NCBI GenBank assembly: GCA_009777245.1
Contig: WRMF01000015.1
Span: forward strand, 1 to 49,594
Length of the DNA: 49,594 nt
Direction of reading: 5' to 3'
From: Betaproteobacteria bacterium
Lineage (GTDB): Bacteria > Pseudomonadota > Gammaproteobacteria > Burkholderiales > Rhodocyclaceae
The notes beneath the pieces were generated by a model that worked only from the letters and a program-made list of their open reading frames with translations, was not told where the DNA came from and searched no databases. Numbering within the stretch: the first letter of the stretch is position 1; each line of letters opens with the position of its first letter. The translations under genes were made by a program, and so were the position numbers. This document shows, piece by piece, positions 41,357 to 49,079 of this stretch.

Positions 41357-41653
41357 TCATGATTCCGGGGCGGCGAAGCGCAGGTATTCGCCGAACTTGC
41401 CGCTTACCAGGCGGATTGCCGGAAACCAGAAAATGCCGTCGGACGATACAAATCCTCCCGTGTGCCATTGCCGTTCCAGAACGCTCTGTTCCTCGAAGAA
41501 CGTCCCGCCGCCGCCTTGTCCGCCGCTGGTCGGAGAATAAGCCTCGCCTATCCTCGTCGGCACGTTGGCTTTGGGCGGGCGCGGCATATCCTGACTACGC
41601 TCCGAAGGAGCGTCGCCAGCGGTGCGGCGGATAAGGTCGGTCAGACTGGACAT
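41357..41653 (-). CDS. Prophage hypothetical protein
   Basis: 98 residues from the ATG at 41653 (MSSLTDLIRR); the upstream open frame translates repeat DNA. A short basic N-terminus, a Gly-rich turn (SGGQGGGGTFFEE) and a compact C-terminal part (FVSSDGIFWFPAIRLVSGKFGEYL) look like a small beta protein of the tail tip. Unrecognised. Repeats stand immediately upstream and downstream of it. Confidence 0.62.
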   Translation of the reverse strand: MSSLTDLIRRTAGDAPSERSQDMPRPPKANVPTRIGEAYSPTSGGQGGGGTFFEEQSVLERQWHTGGFVSSDGIFWFPAIRLVSGKFGEYLRFAAPES

Positions 41654-41671
41654 ATCAGTGGTCAGGGTTCT

Positions 41672-41750
41672 GTAGGGGCAGACCTGTGTGTCTGCCCAAC
41701 ATAGGGCGAACGCGCCCCGACATAGGACGAACACACAGGTTCGCCCCTAC
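41672..41750. repeat. GTAGGGGCAGACC-type repeat, copy C
   Basis: As copy B but with an additional 21-bp internal partial duplication (CGAACGCGCCCCGACATAGG). Its right end supplies the TAG stop region of the gene at 41750-42205. Confidence 0.87.
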
Positions 41751-42205
41751 TACGCATTGAGTTCTTCCAGCAGGTCTGTGTATATCCTGAAATAATCCAG
41801 GCTGCCATGCGTCCAGCTGCGGAGGGCGACGTTGATTGCGATTGCGTTCCCGACCCCGCCCTGAATCATGCCGGGCAGGGGAAGCTGACCGGAAAACAGG
41901 TCTTCATCGCCCGGCGCATAATCCTCCGCCAGACAAAAGAGAATCTCCGCCGAGCTCAAAGACGGCGGCCCGTATATCGCGCCCGGGTTTGCGCGATTCC
42001 AGCCGTCCCAGTCAAATTCGCCGTACAGGTAGATCGCGGAATTGCCGTTGGCGTCTACCCATTTCCTGTCGCTGTCCGGGGAGCCAAGGTAAATGACCTT
42101 GTTGCTGTCGGCAAACCGTCCCTCAACGCCGGACAGGTGCAATCGCTCCAGCGGCGTCGTAAGGGCGGCGTCTTCGTAAAATTTGATTGAAAGCGCGTCT
42201 GACAT
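41750..42205 (-). CDS. Prophage hypothetical protein, tail region
   Basis: 151 residues from the ATG at 42205, with AGGAG 8 nt upstream, the best ribosome site in the tail module. KFYEDAALTTPLERLHLSGVEG and later LGSPDSDRKWVDANG, then LPLPGMIQGG and INVALRSW suggest a beta-sandwich, as in small baseplate or tip proteins. Not recognised. It lies 32 bp after the hub-like gene, the only junction here without a dispersed repeat. Confidence 0.7.
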   Translation of the reverse strand: MSDALSIKFYEDAALTTPLERLHLSGVEGRFADSNKVIYLGSPDSDRKWVDANGNSAIYLYGEFDWDGWNRANPGAIYGPPSLSSAEILFCLAEDYAPGDEDLFSGQLPLPGMIQGGVGNAIAINVALRSWTHGSLDYFRIYTDLLEELNA

Positions 42206-42237
42206 GGTGTTCTCCTGTTGTAAATCCGGTGAAAAAA

Positions 42238-44403
42238 TCAAATCCTGACGATTGCCTCGATGTCGGCCGTGGCCGATTCCGGCAGTTCCGGCAGGGTGCA
42301 GGCGGCCTTGCCCACAGATTCAGACTGGGGGTCATGGTCGTAGGTGAAGCGGGCGGCGCTGCGATAAATCGAATCCGGCACGCGCTGGTCGGTAATGACC
42401 GGCGCGGATATGTCTCCGGCGGCGGAAACGGTAATGCCGGTGACGGCGGGCGCGGCAAGCGCGGTAATCTCCGCCACTGCCCGTCCTGATTCCGGCGACA
42501 ACAAAAACGTCAAGCCGGAAATAACGCCGGAAGCCGAAACCCTGCCGTCGGAAACCGTTATGCCCTTGCCCAGGTCAATAGCCGGATCGAGCGGGACGGT
42601 AAAGCTGATCTGCCGTCCTCCGGCTCTGGCATCCGCCAGATGCGCCCTCGCCACTTGCCGGAAAGCCGCCGCAAAGGCGGCGCGGGCATCATCAAAGGTC
42701 GTTCCCCTGCTGGCTTTTGCGGGCGCGGGAGCGGCGGCAGAGCCTGTTGCCCCGCCTGTTCCTCCGCCGGTTATGATTCCTGTTCCCCCGCTCCCGCTTC
42801 CGCCCCCTGTAGAGCCGCCTGTTATGATGCCTGTTCCTCCGCCTGTTCCTGTAGGGCGGTAAATGCCTGCGAAGTCTTCAACAGGGCGAAGCGATTGGTT
42901 TTTGTCCGCCGAGGCAAGCCATGAACGTTCTTCCCAGGCGTTTTCGTCCTGTTCGGCTGCGGTCATGCAAATCTCGGTGACTTCCGGTTTTTTGCCGGAT
43001 TGGCCGACGACGGTAAATTCCCGCTCGTATTTCACCGTGACCGCCCGGCTGAACGGAACCAGCAATGTGCCGGATACTCCCAGGGCAAGTCCTTCCCGGT
43101 TCGTCCATGAGAACACATGCCCGAAATTCCCGCCGGTTCCGGTTCCGTATGCGCCGGAGGGCGGGGTGAGGGCATATGTAATGTTCCTGATTGACGCGCC
43201 GGTCGAGCTTATCGCGTCCTCCACCACTCCGACCGGCAACAGCCAGTTGCCCCAGGCGATGAAATTGCCGAAGCTCTGACCGGGCTTAAGGAGCGAATGC
43301 GAGAGCGAATAATGCGCGGCGGCGCGGACAGAATACCGATAGGAAAACACCAACTTTCTGGCGGCGGACAAGCCCCGACCAGCCTCGACGACAAGGCTGC
43401 CGTCCTCGACTTGCCCCGCGGGATAATCAATGCCAGGCAGAGCGTTCCATGATGTGACGCGAGGCTGTCCCGACGCGGTCAATGACAGGGATTTTGCGGT
43501 GGTGGAGAGTAAATCCATAGCCCGCTGCCAGCCGATTGAGGCTTCCGCGTTGAAGATGTTCTCCGACCATGCGCCGCCGATAAGGGCGTCTATTGCCGCG
43601 TTCGGCATCGCGTCCATTTTGTCGCGCAGACCGTCCGTAGCGGTGAGTTTTACGGCGGAACGGGCGGACTCGTAACGCGCAGTATCTATAACTCCGGTAA
43701 AGAGCCGGTAACGCTCTTCTCCCTCCGGCGGGCGAAGCGACACAATGAGCGGCAGATTGGCAAGGCTATCCGGCAAAATCCGGCGGCTGATGGCAAGGTC
43801 GGCAATGCGGGCGGCGTCCTCACCGGCCTCAATCCGAATATCCCCGATAATTTCCGGCGTGACATCCGCCCCGCCAAGCATGATTTCAACGCGCCATAAG
43901 CCTGCCGCTATGCCGAGGCCGGGATTTACGCCGCCGCCCGCGCCGCCGCCGGTGATGGAGCCTGGCGGGAGCGGCGCGGCAGAGGCTGATACCGTAACCA
44001 TGACTTCCGCCCAACCTGTAACCCTGGCGGCGATGGCAAGCGTGACCGGCAGGGACGCCTGCGAGATGATACGCGGCGGCAACGCCAAAACGTCAATGGA
44101 AACCGGCAGTTCAGGCTCGACAAATTCATAAGTGCGCTCATACGACCAGACTGTTACCGGCAAAACCAGCGGCATCCTCCCCACCCTCACATCCACGGAT
44201 ACCGGAATTTGCGCGCGGATGCCCTCATGGACTGCTATGGATACCGGAATTTTCGCCCTCACGCCATCAGGGACGGAGACGGAAACCGGCAGGTACGCCC
44301 GGCCAGGAGCCGCCTCGACCGTGACCGAAAGCCATGCCTGAAACTCCCGACAGTCAATGACCGTAATGGAAACAGGCGCGAGGGCGGTAAGCCAGCGTCT
44401 CAT
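42238..44403 (-). CDS. Prophage tail hub/tip-like protein
   Basis: 721 residues from the ATG at 44403 (MRRWLTALAP); the longer frame translates repeat DNA. Residues ~10-145 contain six or seven imperfect beta repeats marked by PVS/PVT (LPVSVSV, IPVSIAV, IPVSVDV, LPVTVWS, LPVSIDV, LPVTLAI). A Gly-rich stretch follows, then a body with LFTGVIDTARYESARSAVKLTATDGLRDKMDAMPN, which resembles the domain arrangement of phage hub proteins. A Gly/Thr/Ser hinge of ~45 residues (~545-590) links to a C-terminal domain (FTVPLDPAIDLGKGITVSDG). Hub assignment is by pattern and position, not by a diagnostic motif. Confidence 0.62.
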   Translation of the reverse strand: MRRWLTALAPVSITVIDCREFQAWLSVTVEAAPGRAYLPVSVSVPDGVRAKIPVSIAVHEGIRAQIPVSVDVRVGRMPLVLPVTVWSYERTYEFVEPELPVSIDVLALPPRIISQASLPVTLAIAARVTGWAEVMVTVSASAAPLPPGSITGGGAGGGVNPGLGIAAGLWRVEIMLGGADVTPEIIGDIRIEAGEDAARIADLAISRRILPDSLANLPLIVSLRPPEGEERYRLFTGVIDTARYESARSAVKLTATDGLRDKMDAMPNAAIDALIGGAWSENIFNAEASIGWQRAMDLLSTTAKSLSLTASGQPRVTSWNALPGIDYPAGQVEDGSLVVEAGRGLSAARKLVFSYRYSVRAAAHYSLSHSLLKPGQSFGNFIAWGNWLLPVGVVEDAISSTGASIRNITYALTPPSGAYGTGTGGNFGHVFSWTNREGLALGVSGTLLVPFSRAVTVKYEREFTVVGQSGKKPEVTEICMTAAEQDENAWEERSWLASADKNQSLRPVEDFAGIYRPTGTGGGTGIITGGSTGGGSGSGGTGIITGGGTGGATGSAAAPAPAKASRGTTFDDARAAFAAAFRQVARAHLADARAGGRQISFTVPLDPAIDLGKGITVSDGRVSASGVISGLTFLLSPESGRAVAEITALAAPAVTGITVSAAGDISAPVITDQRVPDSIYRSAARFTYDHDPQSESVGKAACTLPELPESATADIEAIVRI

Positions 44404-44418
44404 GGGCAGAATACGGAA

Positions 44419-44497
44419 GTAGGGGCGAACCTGTGTGTTCGCCCGATGTTGGGGCGTGTTTGCCTGATGTTGGGCAGACACATAGGTCTGCCCCTAC
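44419..44497. repeat. GTAGGGGCAGACC-type repeat, copy D (opposite orientation)
   Basis: Begins GTAGGGGCGAACCTGTGTG and ends GGTCTGCCCCTAC, with a doubled GATGTTGGG spacer. It lies between the stop of the 158-residue gene and the start of the hub-like gene. Confidence 0.88.
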
Positions 44498-44515
44498 AGG
44501 CTGACCACTGATGTC

Positions 44516-44992
44516 TCATATCTCCTCCGCTATCAGTTGCCATGACCATGAGGCGTTGTTGCGGTCGAAGGTCTCGGTAGGGCGCAGCAGAAACACCTCA
44601 AAGACAGGGAAATACATGGTCAGGGTTTCGGCGGCGTCCGGCCTCACCCCTTCAAACACTCGTCCGTCCGGCATGATTGAGACCCGCCATGTCGCAGCGT
44701 CCGTCCGGTGCGGCGGCAGGATTGCGGCGCGGCTCGACCTTGGCTGGACGCAATACAGGGATACGCTCTGGTTATAGTTCAAATCCGCCAGGGCGGAAGG
44801 AATCAAGCCCTGGCCTCTGGTTATGATCCTCGTCCTTTCCCATGTCCGCTGCATGATCGCCCCGCCGTCGGCGGCGCGAAACAACGCCTCGCCGCCTAAC
44901 GGCTCGTAGTCCTGGGTCAGGCTCTCCAATGAGCCGACAAACGGCGCGACAATACCGCCGATAATGAGACGCGGAGAACGATCAGACATCAT
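44516..44992 (-). CDS. Prophage hypothetical protein, tail region
   Basis: 158 residues from the first of two adjacent ATGs (44992, 44989). A beta-rich protein: RLIIGGIVAPFVGSLESLTQDYEPLGG, then WERTRIITRGQGLIP, VSLYCVQPRS and MYFPVFEVFLLRPTETFDR. Its place between the tape measure and the hub-like gene suggests a distal-tail-type role, but no motif proves it. Repeats lie on both sides, and the ribosome site appears displaced by the upstream one. Confidence 0.65.
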   Translation of the reverse strand: MMSDRSPRLIIGGIVAPFVGSLESLTQDYEPLGGEALFRAADGGAIMQRTWERTRIITRGQGLIPSALADLNYNQSVSLYCVQPRSSRAAILPPHRTDAATWRVSIMPDGRVFEGVRPDAAETLTMYFPVFEVFLLRPTETFDRNNASWSWQLIAEEI

Positions 44993-44998
44993 GGGTCT

Positions 44999-45077
44999 AT
45001 AGGGGCGAACCTGTGTGTTCGCCCGATGTTGGGACGTGTTCGCCCGATGTTGGGCAGACACACAGGTCTGCCCCTAC
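44999..45077. repeat. GTAGGGGCAGACC-type repeat, copy E (opposite orientation)
   Basis: TAGGGGCGAACCTGTGTG at the left and CAGGTCTGCCCCTAC at the right, with a GATGTTGGG spacer present twice. It starts one base after the stop codon of the tape measure gene. Confidence 0.88.
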
Positions 45078-48000
45078 TCATCTTCGCCCCCGTTTCAGGG
45101 CTTCGCGCTTTAAGGCTTTGATGAGTTCGTCCTGCACGTCTACCGCCATCTGCGCCGGATATTCGCCAATGCCGGGGAAATTAAGGATGGTCGGGGAGAG
45201 GTTGGGCGCGGCGGGAGCGGGAGCGACGGACGGCAACAGCCCGCCGTCGGCAAAGCGGGGCAAGGCGTCAAGCAATTCCGCCGGGATTGAGACGCGGGGC
45301 GGGATTAGCCTCTTCGCGGCAAGCAAACTGTTCAAACCCCCGGCGGCTATGCCGCCACACCCTTTAGAAAGGGGGCTTGAGCTGGCTCCTGGCACGACGC
45401 AAGGCTCCCGCCTTGCCCCCTTCACATGTGACCGAAGACTGCGGGCTGCCAATCCCTGCCTATTGTTCCCTGATAAAGCCTTCATCCCCAGCCTGTTGAA
45501 TTGCCGCAGGAATGCCAGCGCCCCTGCCTGCCTGGTGACGGCGCGGCGCACCACGTATTCGCCCGCCGTGCCCCAGAACAACAGGTTATCGGCCTTGTCG
45601 CGCGGGGAATGTCCGGGCAGGACGCCGCCGGAGGCAAAGCCCGGCGCATTGTCGCCGAGCGGCGGCGGCTGACCGTTGGATACATAATTGGTCGTAACGG
45701 TTATCGTCTTGTCGTCCGGCATGGCTTCAAGAGCCGCCGTTATCGCCTCAATCTCGCTTATCGCTTCCGCGCCGCCTTCCATCGTAAACGCGATCGGGTC
45801 GTTCTTCAGTTTGTTCAGTTCTTCGATGGCCTGCTGCAATTTCAGGGTTTCGGCCAGCGCGTCCGCCGTCGCGTCCTTAGCCTTGCTATCTTCCCTGTCC
45901 GCTTGGGAATCCTTGTTCTTCTGCTGCTCGCGCCCGATCTGCTCTATCAAATTGGCATTGTCGCCCCGCGAGGCGTGATTCATGGCGCTTTGCAGCAGGG
46001 ATTCGGCATCCTGCAACGCCTTGTCGAGCGCCTGGGAATCGCCCCGCTGCTCGGCCAGCCGCGCTTCAATACCGGCGGCTCTGGCGCGATTCAGGGCAAA
46101 ATGCGCGTCCTGTACCGCCTTTGCCTGCCGCTCCTCTTCCGAAAGATGGCGGGAACGCATTTCGGCGGCCTTGTCCTTTGCCGATTGCGCCAGGTCTTGC
46201 CCGCTCCGGCGTAACGCCGCCGCTGCCTTCTCAGCCGCTTCCGCATCCTTTATCCGCTCGTTACGGGTCTTTTCTATGGCCTTGGCAAGGTTTTCCTGAA
46301 CCTTGACCTGATTTCGCCACTCCTTCGGCGTCCTGGTTTTATTAAGCTCGACGTTCTGGTCTCTGGCAGCGTCGGCGGACTTCTTCAGACTGCGTTCCAG
46401 TTCCCCGGCTCGCCTGTCAAGTTCGTGCATTCCCTTCCCGCTTTTTTCCATCTCGGCTATGAGATCGGTGAATTGCCTTTGTATTTTGAGGTCGACTCCG
46501 GGCATGGTCAGGGCTTCGGCCATTCTCTCGATGTCTGGCGTGGAACGGTTGACCTCGCTCCTGATGATCTCCAGCGCCCGCCTGGTCTCTCCAACCGCCT
46601 CCGGGGTAATCAGTCCCTCGAAGCCCGATCCGGCGCCCAATCTGTTATCCGCCTTCTTGTAGATTTCCAGCTTTAATTTACTATATGCTTTTCGGGCGGC
46701 ATCCGCCTCATCCTTCAGACCGGCGAGCGAGGCTCTTTTTTCGGCATCGCCCATCTTGTTGAATTTCTCGAATACCTGCTCCGCCGTGTCGCCAAGATCG
46801 GCAAGGGAAGACTTCGCATCGTCAGACGACTTACTGAAATATACCAAAGCCGCTCCCGCAGCCATGATGGCAAGGCTTACCGGATTAAGCATGGAAAGCA
46901 AGCCGCGCATGGCTACCCCAAATCCGCTTGCAGCCGCCGTCACGCGAGTCTCCGCCGCTAGAAGCGCATTTTTAGCCAGGGTGAGTTGTTCAGTCGCCCG
47001 CTTTGCCGCGAGTTTTTGCAAAACCTGTGTGCCGATTGCCCGCGCTTTTACTAATGCAGCCTCTGCCGCCGTCACGTCAGCGCGAGCGGCGACAAGCGTA
47101 GCCGCTGCCGCTTCCCGTTCCGCCGCCGCCTTTTGGTGATTCGCCAGCGCGCTTTTGATCGCGGCGGCTGTGTTTTGGAGCGTCGTATTGGTAAGAATCG
47201 CCAGCTTGCCGACAAGGTACGCCGCGCCGCCCGCCGCGCCAGCCTTCATCAGATTGGCGACAGTATCCAGATTGTCTTTGAGCGTTTCCAGAGCCGCTAC
47301 CATCAAGCCGGTCGCGCCGGTCGCCTCGTTCGCCTCGCCTAGATAGACCTGCAAGGCATTCCTTAATGCAGTAAAGGCATCGGCAACCGTCGTCGGCATG
47401 TCGGCGGCGGCCTTTTGATTCGCGGCAAGGCTTTGCCGTAAACCTTCGGTCAGATCGGTAAGCGCAAGGGTTCCTTCCGCGCCCAGCTTTCTGATTTCTT
47501 CCTTTGTCTTGCCTGTCGCCAGAGCAATCGCATCCACCACCGACGGCACGGCGGCAAGGATTGTGCGCCAGGCCATAGCGTCCACTCTCCCCGTCTGCAA
47601 CGCCTTGGAAAAAGCGTCCATCGCGCTTGCCGCCCTATCGCCGGAAGCCGCGTTGGTGACGAACAAATAAGACAGGCTGTCTGACACATCCAATGCCTGC
47701 TGGGTGTTGTAGCCCAGAGATTTCAATGCGTCGGAAGTCCTGATATAGACTTCCTGCGCTTCTTCCAGAGGGCGATAGGTCTGATTGGCGGTTTCAAGCA
47801 GCCGCCTTTGTACCAGCTCGTATTCCGCCGTGTCCGCCGTCACCATCTTGATCCGGCTTGCCATCTGCCCGTATTCGTCGGCCATCCGTATCATGCCGGA
47901 TGCGCCGCCGGTGAGTTTCTCCGCCCCCTTCCAGGCAAAGAAAAGACCCTGCATGAGCGAGAGTTGCCCACTAATAGAGCGCAAACCCTGCGCGGCTTTG

Positions 48001-48200
48001 GTGTAATTCCCTGCCCCTTCGTTGAGGGCTTTGCTCATTTGCGACAACGCGCCCGCCGCGCTTGTTGTCCGGGCAGAAACATCTTGCGCCGCCTGCCCAA
48101 AGCCTTTAGTATCGGAAGTCAGGGATAGAAGCGCGGCTTTGGCATTTGCCGGATCGACCCTGATTTTAAACGCCAGTTCGAGATTGCTGGAGGCTGCCAT
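45078..48200 (-). CDS. Phage tail tape measure protein
   Basis: 1040 residues. It sets tail length and helps DNA passage. N-terminal ~60-290 has the conserved tape-measure domain (ADEYGQMASRIKMVTADTAE, YIRTSDALKSLGYN, MDAFSKALQTGRVDAMAWR, EEIRKLGAEGTLALTDLTEG). A hydrophobic part (~430-470, LLSMLNPVSLAIMAAGAALVYF) is followed by long Ala/Lys/Glu coiled coils (~500-800). The C-terminus has the usual FASGGVLPGHSPRDKADNLL motif and a final FADGGLLPS. Between these an in-frame block of ~40 residues (~915-955, VVPGASSSPLSKGCGGIAAG) derives from repeat-like DNA at ~45335-45430. The length is normal otherwise. Confidence 0.92.
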   Translation of the reverse strand: MAASSNLELAFKIRVDPANAKAALLSLTSDTKGFGQAAQDVSARTTSAAGALSQMSKALNEGAGNYTKAAQGLRSISGQLSLMQGLFFAWKGAEKLTGGASGMIRMADEYGQMASRIKMVTADTAEYELVQRRLLETANQTYRPLEEAQEVYIRTSDALKSLGYNTQQALDVSDSLSYLFVTNAASGDRAASAMDAFSKALQTGRVDAMAWRTILAAVPSVVDAIALATGKTKEEIRKLGAEGTLALTDLTEGLRQSLAANQKAAADMPTTVADAFTALRNALQVYLGEANEATGATGLMVAALETLKDNLDTVANLMKAGAAGGAAYLVGKLAILTNTTLQNTAAAIKSALANHQKAAAEREAAAATLVAARADVTAAEAALVKARAIGTQVLQKLAAKRATEQLTLAKNALLAAETRVTAAASGFGVAMRGLLSMLNPVSLAIMAAGAALVYFSKSSDDAKSSLADLGDTAEQVFEKFNKMGDAEKRASLAGLKDEADAARKAYSKLKLEIYKKADNRLGAGSGFEGLITPEAVGETRRALEIIRSEVNRSTPDIERMAEALTMPGVDLKIQRQFTDLIAEMEKSGKGMHELDRRAGELERSLKKSADAARDQNVELNKTRTPKEWRNQVKVQENLAKAIEKTRNERIKDAEAAEKAAAALRRSGQDLAQSAKDKAAEMRSRHLSEEERQAKAVQDAHFALNRARAAGIEARLAEQRGDSQALDKALQDAESLLQSAMNHASRGDNANLIEQIGREQQKNKDSQADREDSKAKDATADALAETLKLQQAIEELNKLKNDPIAFTMEGGAEAISEIEAITAALEAMPDDKTITVTTNYVSNGQPPPLGDNAPGFASGGVLPGHSPRDKADNLLFWGTAGEYVVRRAVTRQAGALAFLRQFNRLGMKALSGNNRQGLAARSLRSHVKGARREPCVVPGASSSPLSKGCGGIAAGGLNSLLAAKRLIPPRVSIPAELLDALPRFADGGLLPSVAPAPAAPNLSPTILNFPGIGEYPAQMAVDVQDELIKALKREALKRGRR
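45335..45430. repeat. Repeat-like insert in frame within the tape measure gene
   Basis: It contains a perfect palindrome GGCGGC-TAT-GCCGCC (45342-45356) and CCCTTTAGAAAGGG (45360-45373), the look of a widespread dispersed repeat. It adds no stop on the minus strand. Only one copy is seen in the window, so its repeat nature rests on the palindromes and on recall. Confidence 0.5.
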
Positions 48201-48378
48201 GACTTACCCCAAAACAGAAATCATCGTCGGCGTCATTTGCGCGCTCCTGCCATGCCTCGCCTTTTTCTGGCCAGCGGTTGTCCTGTGGGCGATAGGCGCG
48301 GTTCTGCTCATCGCTATCTTCTCTAACCGTGACAGGCTCTTTATAGCCCTGGCCATCCTGTTCGGCGCCACAAGCTGA
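48199..48378 (+). CDS. Small two-helix membrane protein antisense to the tail module
   Basis: 59 residues from the ATG at 48199 (MTYPKTEIIVGVICALLPCL) with GGAGG 6 nt upstream. Two hydrophobic segments (~8-27 and ~28-42) and a third at the end (LFIALAILFGAT), with a basic SNRDR turn. Its ATG overlaps the tape measure ATG on the other strand. It fills an otherwise unexplained 197-bp gap in the tail module. Holin-like size and shape, but holins seldom sit here; it may be a moron-type gene or spurious. Confidence 0.42.
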   Translation: MTYPKTEIIVGVICALLPCLAFFWPAVVLWAIGAVLLIAIFSNRDRLFIALAILFGATS

Positions 48379-48397
48379 TTCATTCCGCAGTTTCCTT

Positions 48398-48547
48398 TCA
48401 TCTTGTCAGCCTTTCAATCGCGTCTTTAGCAGCTTTCCCGCCCGTAAAGCCGAGGTTTGCCGCGATGATTCCCGCCGCCTGACTGGCATTGTCATGGTGT
48501 ATCGCCTCGCGGTAGTAGAGATTGATCTGCGCCATTGTGTATTCCAT
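48398..48547 (-). CDS. Second tail-chaperone ORF (GT-like)
   Basis: 49 residues from the ATG at 48547 (MEYTMAQINLYYREA), overlapping the stop of the first chaperone ORF as TGATG. The frame lies -1 relative to it and continues open upstream to 48757, so it could be expressed by -1 frameshifting, as in lambda G/GT, or by termination-reinitiation. Position directly before the tape measure gene is that of the GT part of tail assembly chaperones. The motif EYTMAQINLYY is typical of these short C-terminal parts. Confidence 0.6.
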   Translation of the reverse strand: MEYTMAQINLYYREAIHHDNASQAAGIIAANLGFTGGKAAKDAIERLTR

Positions 48548-49077
48548 CAGATCGCCTGCGCGGTGTCCGTGCCGGATGAGGGTTGCGAAGACCTTGCCCC
48601 ACCCAGAATTTCCGCCCTGTACTTCCTTGAGATTTCGGGGTACTCGCACAGGCGAAGATGAAAAAAAACATGGTTCGCCCACCAGAATGCCCAAAGCACA
48701 GACTCGCCGCCATCGCTGTCCAGATTCAAAGCCCAATCGGTTGTCTTGCCGCAACAAACGACAGCAAGCGGCAACAGCGTCCCCGCATTAGCCTCCATCG
48801 CCCTGATCATGAGGGACACGGCTCTATCGTCAGAAGCCGCCAGCGCCGGTTGTAACGCTTCGAGAAAGTCGGACAGCGGCTCGGCATATTGAATCTGTTC
48901 CCCGAAATTGAACGGGCGCATCGTGAGCTTCTCGCCACCGGCCATAAAGCGATGGCCGGGCGCAAGAACCGCCAGATCGTCCGGAGCGCCGGACGTATGG
49001 GCAGACCCTGTAGGGGCAGACCCATGTGTCTGCCCTTTGGGCGAACACGCAGGTTCGCCCCTACGAATCCGTGCCAT
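48547..49077 (-). CDS. Tail assembly chaperone (G-like)
   Basis: 176 residues from the ATG at 49077, 2 bp after the stop of the tail tube gene. The recognisable domain begins at ~residue 45 (MAGGEKLTMRPFNFGEQIQYAEPL), the usual chaperone start. Residues ~5-22 translate repeat copy F, which sits in frame after codon 4. A run of eight Ts on the coding strand (VFF codons GTT-TTT-TTT) gives a possible T-TTT-TTT slippery site into the -1 frame. Tail chaperones coat the tape measure during tube assembly. Confidence 0.68.
   Translation of the reverse strand: MARIRRGEPACSPKGQTHGSAPTGSAHTSGAPDDLAVLAPGHRFMAGGEKLTMRPFNFGEQIQYAEPLSDFLEALQPALAASDDRAVSLMIRAMEANAGTLLPLAVVCCGKTTDWALNLDSDGGESVLWAFWWANHVFFHLRLCEYPEISRKYRAEILGGARSSQPSSGTDTAQAI
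49010..49064. repeat. GTAGGGGCAGACC-type repeat, copy F, inside a coding start
   Basis: GTAGGGGCAGACCCATGTG arm and GGGCGAACACGCAGGTTCGC arm ending CCCCTAC, with a CTTT spacer. It lies within the first 23 codons of the tail chaperone gene and keeps the frame. Confidence 0.87.
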
Positions 49078-49079
49078 GC

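Noticed and set aside
48204-48401. Minus-strand frame of 65 codons before the tape measure gene
   Set aside because: Basic, low-complexity text. The opposite frame reads as a coherent membrane protein with a better ribosome site.
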